Of a DNA stretch of 64,000 nt, positions 1 to 9,600 are shown in pieces (the stretch's first letter is position 1; each line of letters starts with the position of its first letter). Source of the stretch: Archilochus colubris (Eukaryota > Chordata > Aves > Apodiformes > Trochilidae). The notes beneath the pieces were generated by a model. The model was given only the letters and a program-made list of their open reading frames with translations, was not told the origin of the DNA and did no database searches. Position numbers and translations under genes: made by a program. Where the stretch lies: NCBI GenBank assembly GCA_023079485.1, contig CM041092.1:11483127-11547126 (forward strand). Reading direction: 5' to 3'.

Positions 1-297
1 TTAAGGTGCACGAGAATGTTCAGAGCATGAGCCAGGGCTTCTTTTACTTACATGAACTGTCCAGACACTATAGGAGAAGAAGAATACCTATTGTCTTGCC
101 ACCACTGTTCCTAATGCCTTATGTCCCAAAAATGAGGTGGTTGGTTTGAAATCAGCAGAGGGTAGGAATGGAGGCCACGTCTGCTGCAGACCATTTGATG
201 CCTCCAGTGTTAAGCTGATGTGAAGCCTACTTGGAGAGGAAATTCCTGTCCACTGAGATTGATTTATTCTTTGTACCAAATGTAGTGGGGGGAGAGT

Positions 298-450
298 TAT
301 ATATATATAAATATATATATATATATAAATGTAAATGTAAAGTTTGTGTAACAACCTACTCTTTTTTTTTTTTTTTGTAATAGTGTATACATCTATCAGT
401 GGATAGATACAGTATATATTTATAATATATACACACACAATATATATATT
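298..450. repeat. TA-rich microsatellite and T16 region
   Basis: Imperfect (TA)n occupies 298-328, a T run lies at about 362-376, and mixed TA/CA repeats run from 411 to 450. This is low-complexity DNA without coding content. Confidence 0.9.
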
Positions 451-2275
451 TAGCAAAATGCCTGCAGAGGAAACTTAGAACAAGAAAGGCAGTGCTGGTA
501 TTCGAATTCCACAGGAACAAAGTGAAGAAAAAAGCATGTAAAAAACTAGTATCCTTTCAGTTAGGTTTAGAAAACCACTTTTGAGGTAAATGAAATATAA
601 TTTTTTAATTGAAAAGAAAATTGATTTTTCTAGTTAGAAGTGCTGATTCTCCCTTATATCATTCTGGTTAAGAGTGATTAAGAAAAAGATTCTTGTTATA
701 TTTTTCTGAATAAGCCTCCCAAATCTCTCATGTGTATCACTCTATTGTTTTTGTAATTATAAGGAGGAAGCAATTATGCAAAGAAAATTAAAATAGCAAG
801 TAGGAGTAACAAGTATTGTACCATTAGAGGAAAAGACATAATCTATTAGACCATGAAAAATGTCATCTTCCATGTTAAAGAAGTTAGCAACTGCTTTCTG
901 AGTTACTGATTGGCATCATCAGCCTTGCCTTGGAGTCACACTAGGAGGTTTTAGTACAAAATTTAAGGAAGAGAAATCCCACAAACTTGTGGCTTTTGAT
1001 TTTCAGAGGGGTCCAAAAAAGCCACCAGGCCATGGGAGGCAGCACCTGGTGCCCTGGGTATCTCCAGAGCTTCCAGCATCAGTGGCCAAGGCTCTGCACC
1101 TACTCCTCACCCTGTCACTCCCACAAGCTGGGCAGGGCACAGCAACCCTTGGAGCCATCTGGCATCACAGAGAAATACCCAGTGAAATGGGCAGGAAGGA
1201 TTTTATCTTTTTTTTTTTCAGCAGATCACTTTAAAGCCCTGGTGATGAAGTCCCAGACTCGCACAGGTGAATCTTCCCCTTAAGCTGGTTAGGAGAAGAC
1301 TTCAGGTGGCTTCAAAACCAGATTTGGGGTAGGTGAGCAACTCCACAAATTTTGGTGTTGCCTGATGGCCAGAGCCTTCAAAACTGGTCAGGAACCCCTC
1401 CGGAGCTTGGTCCTTGTGGAGCTTATCCAGTCTCAGCTGTTCTGTCTGAAAATTCCTCCTTTGGGCCCACTGGGAAATTTCAGTGTCTGTGTTAGTCCAG
1501 GCTGGACAAAACCAGCAACCTACTGGTTAGATAGCCACAAATATCCAACATGAGTTTGGATCTTTAACTTGATTTTTTTTCTGTTCTGCCTCCAGCTTCA
1601 AGTGCAGATTCTCCCCTGATATTCAAGAGGGTTCAGGGCTGTAAGAGCAGCACAGATGCCACCTGTGATTTGGTTTTAAAACAACTCTGATTGTGAAAAG
1701 TATTAACCCTGCACTCTAATTCTGCATCCTCTGTGAGCAGGGCTCTGTACATTCAAGTGCCATGGAGTCAAGCAGAGGTCAGCATTGGAAGGGCCATTAA
1801 TAACTGAAGCAAAAAATGTTTTTAGTGCCAAAATGTCAAACAACATAAACACCAGCCAGCTGCATGATGGTGTGGTTTCCATCCACACACCTCTCCTTCG
1901 ATAACAGCCCAACCTGTGTGCAGTTAATGAGGAGCATTCTCACAGAGGAAGGGTTTAGGGAGGATGAATGGTGTGTGAAATGCAGATGGTGGGATTTAGC
2001 TTGTAGTTGAGGTGGGAGAGTGGCAGATGCAATACTGGATCTTGGAGACCAGGGAAGTCATGATGCAAACACAGAATGCTTGCCCCAAAACAGCAAAACC
2101 TGGAAAGTATTATTGGACTCTGTTGTGAAGGCACATCACCCTTCCTATGCAATTGAACTTGATGGTACTTTAGTATAAAGGTGACCTAGACTGTAATCAC
2201 TGCCTTTAGACACTGTGAATTTTTTTTGGGTACTCTGTATTTTTATATATTGTACAATGTAAAGAATAATTCAGA

Positions 2276-2281
2276 AATAAA
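2276..2281 (+). terminator. Candidate plus-strand poly(A) signal AATAAA
   Basis: The hexamer follows TTGTACAATGTAAAG (two TGTA elements). A G/T-rich downstream element lies within about 45 nt (CCGTGGTTGATGGGTGCC). It lies about 130 bp left of the CR1 3' end. Confidence 0.45.
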
Positions 2282-2410
2282 AGAGACCAACCTGGCAAGC
2301 CTGTGAGTTATTTCCCCTCCGTGGTTGATGGGTGCCAGGGCTCTGAGCAAAGTGAAGGAGTTTCCTGCTGATACTGGGGCCAAAGGCAATGCAAAATTCA
2401 CTCAGCCACT

Positions 2411-2497
2411 TATAGAACCATAGAATCATAGAATTGGCTGGGTTGGAAGGGACCTCAGAGATCATCGAGTCCAACCCTTGATCCACTCCCGCTGCAG
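2411..2497 (-). repeat. CR1 3' UTR and terminal octamer repeats
   Basis: This is the short region after the ORF2 stop. It contains the conserved CR1 tail with GGGTTGGACTCGATGATCTC on the minus strand and ends in tandem copies related to ATTCTATG. In CR1 the tail is the template recognised by the element's own reverse transcriptase. Confidence 0.9.
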
Positions 2498-3191
2498 TTA
2501 CCAGACCATGGCACTGAGTGCCACATCCAGGCTCTTTTGAAATATCTCCAGACACGGAGAATCCACTACTTCCCTGGGCAGCCCATTCCAATGCTTGATC
2601 ACCCTCTCGGTAAAGAAATTCTTTCTAATATCTAACCTGAACTTCCCCTGGCACAACTTAAGACCATGCCCTCTTGTCTTGTTGAAAGTCGTCTGGGAAA
2701 GAGCCCAACCCCCCCCTGGCTCCAACCTCCTTTCAGGGAGTTGTAGAGAGTGATGAGGTCTCCCCTGAGCCTCCTCTTCTCCAGCCTGAACACCCCCAGC
2801 TCCCTCAGCCCTTCCTCACAGGATTTGTGCTGGATCCCTTCACAGCCTCCTTGCTCTTCTCTGGACCTGCTCCAGCACCTCAATCTCCTTCCTGAACTGA
2901 GGGGCCCAGAACTGGACACAGGACTCGAGGTGTGGCCTCACCAGGGCTGAGTACAGGGGCAGAATCCCTTCCCTGGACCTGCTGGCCACGCTGTTCCTGA
3001 TACAGGCCAGGATGCCATTGGCCTTCTTGGCCACCTGGGCACACTGCTGGCTCATGTTCAGCTTCCTGTCAATCCAGACTCCCAGGTCCCTTTCTGCCTG
3101 GCTGCTCTCAGCCACTCTGTCCCCAGCCTGTAGCGCTGCATGGGGTTGTTGTGGCCAAAGTGCAGGACCCGGCACTTGGCCGTGTTGAACC
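2498..3191 (-). pseudogene. CR1 ORF2 C-terminal part, frameshifted
   Basis: Fragments in different frames match the CR1 ORF2 C-terminus. One contains [20 protein letters not shown] and then [20 protein letters not shown] (frame open 2840-3175). Another contains EEGLRELGVFRLEKRRLRGD (open 2632-2919). The last contains KFRLDIRKNFFTERVIKHWN and ends LDVALSAMVW before the stop at 2498. Each change of frame marks an indel. This region follows the polymerase domain and has no catalytic residues of its own. Confidence 0.88.
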
Positions 3192-4463
3192 TCATCCCTT
3201 TGGAATCAGCCCAACTCTCCAGTCTGTCCAGGTCCCTCTGCAGAGCCCTCCTGCCTTCCAGCTGATCGACACTCCCCCCAGCTTAGTGTCGTCTGTGAAT
3301 TTGCTGATGATGGACTCAATCCCCTCATCTAAATCATCAATAAAGATATTGAACAGAACTGGGCCCAACACTGATCCCTGGGGGACACCACTAGTGACTG
3401 GCTGCCAACTGGATGCAGCCCCGTTCAGCACCACTCTCTGGGCCCAGCCCTCCAGCCAGTTCTTAACCCAGCACAGGGTGCTCCTGTCCAAGCTGTGGGC
3501 TGACAGCTTTTTCAGGAGGATGCTGTGGGAGATGGTGTCAAAGGCCTTGCTGAAGTCCAGGTAGACCACATCCACAGCCTTCCCCTCATCCACCAGACGG
3601 GTCACCTGATCATAAAAGGAGATCAGGTTGGTCAGACAGGACCTGCCCTTCCTAAACGCATTCTGGCTGGGTCTAATCCCTTGTCCATCCTGCAGGTGCT
3701 GTGTGATTGCACTGAGGATGATCTGCTCCATAACCTTGCCAGGCACTGAGGTCAGGCTGACAGGCCTGGAGTTTCCCGGGTCCTCCTTCTGGCCCTTTTT
3801 GTGGATTGGCGTGACATTCGCCAACTTCCAATCATCTGGGATGTCCCCAGTGAGCCAGGACTGTTGGTAGATGATAGAGAGAGGCTTGGCAAGCTCTTCT
3901 GCCAGCTCTCTCATCACCCTTGGGTGGATCCCATCTGGTCCCATACACTTGTGGGGATCCAAGCAGCTCAATAGGTCACTGACTCTTTCCTTCTGGATTA
4001 CAGGGAGGCTGTTTAGATTCTTGTCACCTTCTACAAGTTCCAGAAGCCAGCTGTCCTCAGGATAATCTCTCGTACTGTTGAAAACCGAGGCAAAGAAGGT
4101 GTTAAACACCTCAGCCTTTTCTTCATCTTTGACAACTATATTCCCGCTCATGTCCAGTAAAGAATGGATGTTTTCCTTGCACCTCCTTTTGCCATTAATG
4201 TATCTGTAGAAGGACTTTTTGTTATCCTTCACAGAGGTGGCAAGATTCAGTTCAAGTTGTGCCTCTATCTCTCTAATTTTCTTTCTACACAACCTGACTA
4301 TATTCCTGAATTCCTCCCGAGTAGTTAGCCCTTTTTTCCATAACCGGTAGGCTCTCTTCTTTACCCTAATTTCTTTCAAAGTCTCTCTGTTCAGCCAGAC
4401 CGGTCGTCTTCCCCACCAGCTCACCTTTTGGCACACCGGGACAGGCTGCTCCTGTGCTTTCAA
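3192..4463 (-). pseudogene. CR1 ORF2 reverse transcriptase domain (longest intact stretch, 423 codons)
   Basis: This is the longest open frame in the window and a clear non-LTR reverse transcriptase. The fingers and palm start near residue 174 ([14 protein letters not shown]). Motif A is [13 protein letters not shown] (about 299-311) with its first catalytic aspartate. Motif B is [11 protein letters not shown] (358-368). Motif C is FTDDT (389-393), where the CR1 family usually has [15 protein letters not shown] (270-280) lies just before motif A. The frame leaves the CR1 consensus within about ten codons after motif C (near 3260) because of a frameshift, then stops at 3192. The product would lack the thumb and C-terminal part, and no single frame joins it to the endonuclease. 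It is inactive as it stands. Confidence 0.95.
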
Positions 4464-5345
4464 AACTTGCTCCTTGAAATATGTCTATCCCTCCTGGACC
4501 CCTTTATTTTCAAAGGCTGTTTCCCAGGGTATATTCTGAACTAGTCTTCTGAATAGGCCAAAATCTGCCCTCCAGAAGTCCAGTGCAGAGGTTTTATTGA
4601 CGATCCTCCTTGCGTCCCTGAGTATTGAAAACTCTATTATTTCATGATCACTGAGTCCCAGACGACCACTGACCACCACATCTCCATCCAGCCCCTCTCT
4701 GTTTCTGAAAAGAAGATCAAGAGGTGCTCCATCCCTGGTAGGCTAAGTAACCAGCTGGAGCAGGAAATTATCTTCTATGCACTCCAGGAATCTCCTACAC
4801 TGCCTCCTCTCTGCTGTGTGGAGTTACCAGCAGACATCCAGCAGGTTAAAGTCACCCACGAGAACACGAGTGATTTTGAAACATCCGCCAACTGTTTGAA
4901 GAATAATTCATCACCCTCATCCTCCTGGTTGGGTGGTCTGTAACATACTCCCACCAGGATATCAGCCTTGTTGGCCTTCCCCCTGATTCTGACCCACAGA
5001 CACTCCACCTTATTATTACCGACTTCAACTTCCACAGAGTCAAGAGACTCTAACATAGAGGGCTACCCCTCCACCTCTCCTACCCTGCCTGTCCCTTCTG
5101 AAGAGCCTGTAGCCACCCATGGCAGCACTCCAGTCATGGGAGTCATCCCACCATGTTTCTGTGATAGCAACTACATCATAGTTTTCCTGTTGCACGATGG
5201 CTTCCAGCTCCTCCTGTTTGTTGCCCACGCTGCGTGCATTGGTATATATGCACTTCAGTTGGGCTGCTGGTTTGTCTCTTAACTTGAACTGTCCACCCTT
5301 GGGCTCCATTCTGGAGAGCCCGGTTTCAACCCCTTCCCCCTTCAA
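4464..5345 (-). pseudogene. CR1 ORF2 apurinic-type endonuclease domain, frameshifted
   Basis: The frame open at 5040-5345 carries the start of an exonuclease/endonuclease/phosphatase fold: LKCIYTNARSVGNKQEELEA, then AITETWWDDSHDWS with the catalytic glutamate, and a glycine-rich GRRGGGVALYVR strand. The fold continues in the frame at 4775-5056 (ADILVGVCYRPPNQ). The catalytic GDFN motif can be read only in a neighbouring frame near 4850, and a stop follows soon after it. Further ORF2 linker sequence lies at 4485-4679. The domain nicks target DNA in intact CR1 elements; this copy cannot make it whole. Confidence 0.88.
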
Positions 5346-5347
5346 GC

Positions 5348-6592
5348 CTAGTTTAAAGCCCTCCTTATCAGCCCTGCCAACTTATGGGCTCGAGTTCCTT
5401 TTCCCCTGTTAGATAGATACAACCCACCTGGTATGCTGAAATGTGGCCCATAGTCAAAAAACCCAAAGTTCCTCCAGTGGCACCAATCCCTTAGCCACCT
5501 ATTGATGAGGTAGCTTTTCCTGCTCCTCTCCTCATTCATACCTGCTACTGCAGGAAGTGAGGCGAACACCACTTGTGCTCCTGTCCCATCAACCAATCGA
5601 CCCAGGGCCTTGAAGTCCTTTTTAATCACCTTGGTACTTCTTCCATTGATGTCGTCACTGCCAGCGTGGACTACCAGCAGTGGATAATAATCAGAGGGCC
5701 GGATGAGCTGAGGGAGTCTCCTACTAATGTCCCTCACCCGGGCACCAGGAAGGCAGCAGACGTCTCTGTGAGATGGGTCTGGTCAACATATAGGGCCCTC
5801 AGTTCCCCTCAGAAGGGAATCACCAACTGCAGTCACCCTTCTTTTCTTCTTTGTAGCTGATGTTGTAACCCTTCTGGTAGACGGGGGGCGAGCAGGAGAC
5901 TTTTCAGACAGGTCTTCCTCTTGCCTGTCCTTTGCCTGATTCTCTGAGTCCAGGGCCTCATATCTGTTCTCTAAGGGCACCTGGGGGTGTGGTGGAAGTT
6001 GGGAGGGCATTCTTTTACCTCTCTGATGACAGACCTGTTTTCCATTCTCCCCCATCCTCCTGGTTTGCATCAACTGCCTGATGGCTGGAGGGGCAGGGCT
6101 TCACTGTCTCCCTCTGGTATTCTTTTGGGGTCGAAAGGGTGTGACTCCACCAGTCAATTTCCCTTTCACTGTCCCTAATACTTTTAAGTCTCTCCACCTC
6201 CTCCTTGAGCTCTGCCACCATGCTTAGCAAGTCATTCACCTGCTCGCATTGCAGACAGACCCCATTCCCACTGTCCTCAGGTGCTAACACCAGGCTTAAA
6301 CACAGCCAGAGGCCTGAACAGCTACGTCCATCTTCATATCCTTCTTAAGGGGTTCTGTCTGTGTGGACACACCCTTTATCCCAACAGCAACAACTTTGGC
6401 TGGTTTTGAAACCATTCCTGGCTGTGCCCCTCCTGCTTGCTCTGCCTGCGCCAGCTGCCTCGCTAACTGCAGCGTCACTTTCCTGTTTGCCAGCTCCTGT
6501 TCTCCGCGCTCCCAGCAGCCACTTAAATCCCTTGTGTGGGGATGGAGAACTGCAGTCTGTGTCCTTCCTCCCTGGTTGTTCTCTGGCTGCAT
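5348..6592 (-). pseudogene. CR1 ORF1 remnant (coiled coil and SGNH-hydrolase-like domain)
   Basis: From the 5' side, 6296-6592 encodes a basic/glutamine-rich N-terminal part with KGVSTQTEPLKKD. The frame at 6015-6290 has a cysteine pair (CLQCEQ) and a leucine-heptad segment (VNDLLSMVAELKEEVERLKS) that looks like a coiled coil. The frame at 5783-6073 ends near AVGDSLLRGTEG, the GDSL-type nucleophile block of the esterase-like domain known in CR1 ORF1. The frame at 5348-5737 continues it with VVHAGSDDIN and a C-terminal AHKLAGLIRRALN. At least three frame changes separate these parts. In intact elements ORF1 binds RNA; the role of the esterase domain is not settled. Confidence 0.82.
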
Positions 6593-6600
6593 CCTGAGGC

Positions 6601-9600
6601 CCCTGTTTGGAATTATATTTGTTGTGAGTTACAGAGCATGGGGTTAGAAAATTGTGTTCCTGAGTATAACACCCAAGTCCATTGCTGCCATTCAACTCCC
6701 CTCCCACACAGCCTGACTGCTGGAGTACAGCTGCACACCAGACCCTGGGTGCATTTGCAAAATGGTGTTTCTGAGTAAGGTGCACAAGGAGGTAAGATCA
6801 AACCTGTCTGGAATTCAGGGTGCCAAATCCACGTCCAGTTCTGCAGCACACACCTCACCTCTGCTCCCCGGCTCTCTGCATGTGACACCAACTCTCCAAG
6901 GACACAGCTGCTCACTGTGCCAAGGAGATTGACTGCTGCAAAATACCCTCATCTTCTGCAGAGCCTTCCAGGTGTACAGTGAGTGTGCACTGCTGCTCCT
7001 TCCCAAGCCTTACACGTTGATGTGAAAAGTTATAAAAGGCTGAGGGACACGTTTTGATTGAAGGATGATCATAGCCTCGTCTTGAAGAACATTATAGCTC
7101 TTGTTGCATTTATTAATCAAAGTAAAGACCATGAAAAGTGACAGTCAGGAACATTTTAGTTTATGTTCTGATACAGCTCAAGACTTATATTGAGGTTTCA
7201 TACAGAAGATTACACCATAATGTCATAAAAAATAGATTGGATTACTAATAACCTGAAACATGCTACACCTGCATTCATAATACTTTAATCCTACTAAATC
7301 ATAAGCTATCATTTGGGTGTTTTCGTGTTCTCAAGTGTGCATACAGGAATTTCTTTTCAATACAGACCATTAAAAAGTAATTGAGAGGCACAAGATCAGT
7401 AAAAACAAACTTGCTGTGAATAAGGTGGAATTTTTTTTCCTGGTTAGTTTGCATGATGACACAAAGAGGCCATTTCTGACTGGTTTTGTTTTGCATCAAG
7501 ACATCTCTGCGCACAATTAGAGCAAAAGTATCACATTGGAACCTATTTCCAATTTCCTTAAAATCTGTCTACCAAAACACAATTTTTTTCCAGCTGATAG
7601 TTTGATTCCTTAACATAACAGTTCCACTTGCAGCTCCAGTGCATTTTCCTTTCTCACCTTCACCATGTATCCCACCCATGCTCTTTTTCCTTTTTAATTC
7701 TTAAGTATGTGGCATAAAAAGTGAAAACTTCACCTTGGAGGTTCCCCATTTTTTATTAAGCCCAAGTCTCAGGGCTGCTGCCCCTGGGCACCCACAGCTC
7801 TGCTCTGCCCAGCACTCCCATGATGTGACCTCAAGCCCTGGCTCTGATTCCTACTTTTCCCTTTTCCCATTTTGCTGGGATGTAGGAGCCCAGGTGGCTG
7901 TGCTGGGCATGGGGACAGTTCCCAGGCTCAGGGACAGTCTCTGGGTCAGTCTAAATCAGCTCTAATCAGCTTGGCACAGAGGAAGCTCCTCCTCACCATG
8001 CACAAGAATCAACACCACTTTTTCCCACATGAGCAGAGTTTTCCATGGCTTCTCATGTGCTTTTTGTCCCTTGAGCATACAGCTGAGAGACCTCACCACT
8101 CTCAAGCACACAGCTCAGTCATTGAAAGCTTTGGAGAGTCATTAAAATGCTGTTTTGCTGACAGCTGGGATGCATTTTGACATGGTTTGGTTTACTCTTC
8201 CCTAAAAAAAAGCCACTCCTGGGGTTGTCATTGCACTTGCTCTTTAAAAGGCTGACTTTCAAATTATCCAAGGAGGCAGCAAAGTTCAGCACTGCCCAAG
8301 CCTGTTTCCAAAAGAAAAAAAAGAAATAGAAATGACAATCCCACCCCCAGGCCATCCTTTGAGGTAAGGGCAGACAATAAATTCATTACAGTGTCAGGAA
8401 TGGTGAGAACCAGGCTGTGTGGGTAAGTCCATGCCCCAGGTCAGTCCCTCCCAGACTGTCTTTGGTCAAATTTGAACCCTTCAATCTGCTAACGATTTCC
8501 CCAAATTAACCCTTTTCCTCTGGAGAAAGGACTGACTCAAGCTAAGGTAATATTCATTGCAGATAAAAATATGATGCTGATTCAGTGAGGCTGATGGGGC
8601 TGGGTAGACTCTTACCTTTTCCTGCTTTCTGTGTATTTTTTGTTGGGACTGACCCTACAGTGACCTCTTCATTGCATCAACTCAAGGAGCTGTAAGATTT
8701 CTCATTTGAAAACTCTAAAGATGACAAGGAAATGCTGGCATGCAGCACTGGGACCCCAGCCACATCCACCTCTCACCTCCACAGTCTGTCTCTCTCTAGT
8801 GCACGTGGAAGGTGCAACTCATTGGATCCTTGCACCTACTTAAGCAGGTCTGGCAACCAGCAAACACTTTAAGCTGCTTCTGGACATGGGAAGGAGTTGT
8901 TTCCTCATGGAAAAGCTGTGCTGTGCACTGTCATGCTTCAAAACAAGTTTTTTCAAGGTCAATTTCAATTTTCAAGGTCAAGCTTCACAGTTTAAGAACC
9001 AGTAATTACCTGGATGCAAAATGGAGTCCTGGTTTTCAGTAACTCTGAAAGTCTGGTGATTCCCAGAACTGGGGCTGGCATCAACCATGGCAAATGGCAA
9101 CAAGCTGGTGAGGTTTGATCTATCTCACCTTGCTGTACTCTTTCATTTTTAAGCCTCCTATAGTCATTTCCTTACTGTCTTGGAAATAATGGAGCCAGCA
9201 ATGGATTGTTCCCCTCCCAAGCACAGGGTAATGAACAGTCATCAGAAACATTTGATGTTTCCATGATGTGAAGCATCAATGGCCACAGAGAAAACTGTAC
9301 CCATTTTTGCAGTACTTAATTTACTGTCACAAGCAAACGATCCGTGTGAGAGCACTGATACACTGTTATTTACCCTGGCAGGAACCACATTATTGTTTTC
9401 TGTTTTCACATTTCTTAGCAACAACGTTTTTTTTGTTCATAGGTTTCTTCACGGGAGCTTGGCTGAAATTATTTTTATGTTGTGCCTGATTTCCATGCTG
9501 ACTTCCATCAGCCTGGTTGGGAGCAGGAGCCTTGCTTCCTGCCTGAGAGCCTCCTGCCCGTGAATGCTGGATGCTCCTGAGCTCCTCTGGTGCTGAAGAA

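Larger units (their letters stand above)
1..2300 (+). other. Possible 3' UTR of a plus-strand neighbour (SEMA5B expected by synteny)
   Basis: No convincing coding sequence is visible. The right end has a canonical poly(A) site: two TGTA motifs at about 2250-2260, AATAAA at 2276-2281 and G/T-rich sequence beyond. In human the gene tail-to-tail with SLC49A4 is SEMA5B, and a plus-strand gene ending here would fit. That identity is inference only. The stretch also contains TA/T-rich low-complexity DNA at 298-450. Confidence 0.3.
2411..6600 (-). mobile_element. Near full-length CR1 LINE retrotransposon, degraded
   Basis: The 3' end is at 2411, where octamer-like units (GAACCATAGAATCATAGAAT as read on plus) abut the conserved CR1 3' tail about 90 bp long. 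Moving right are ORF2 remnants (reverse transcriptase, then endonuclease) and ORF1 remnants. Both ORFs are broken by several frameshifts and stops. The right boundary is approximate: ORF1-like sequence reaches 6592, and a 5' UTR may extend further, perhaps toward 7000. I could not find target-site duplications, which CR1 often lacks. Most avian CR1 copies are severely 5'-truncated, so this length of about 4.2 kb is notable. The element lies between the candidate plus-strand 3' end at 2.3 kb and SLC49A4. Confidence 0.92.

Noticed and set aside
3151..3564. Plus-strand ORFs inside the CR1 region
   Set aside because: They are antisense shadows of the CR1 ORF2 reading frame on the minus strand.
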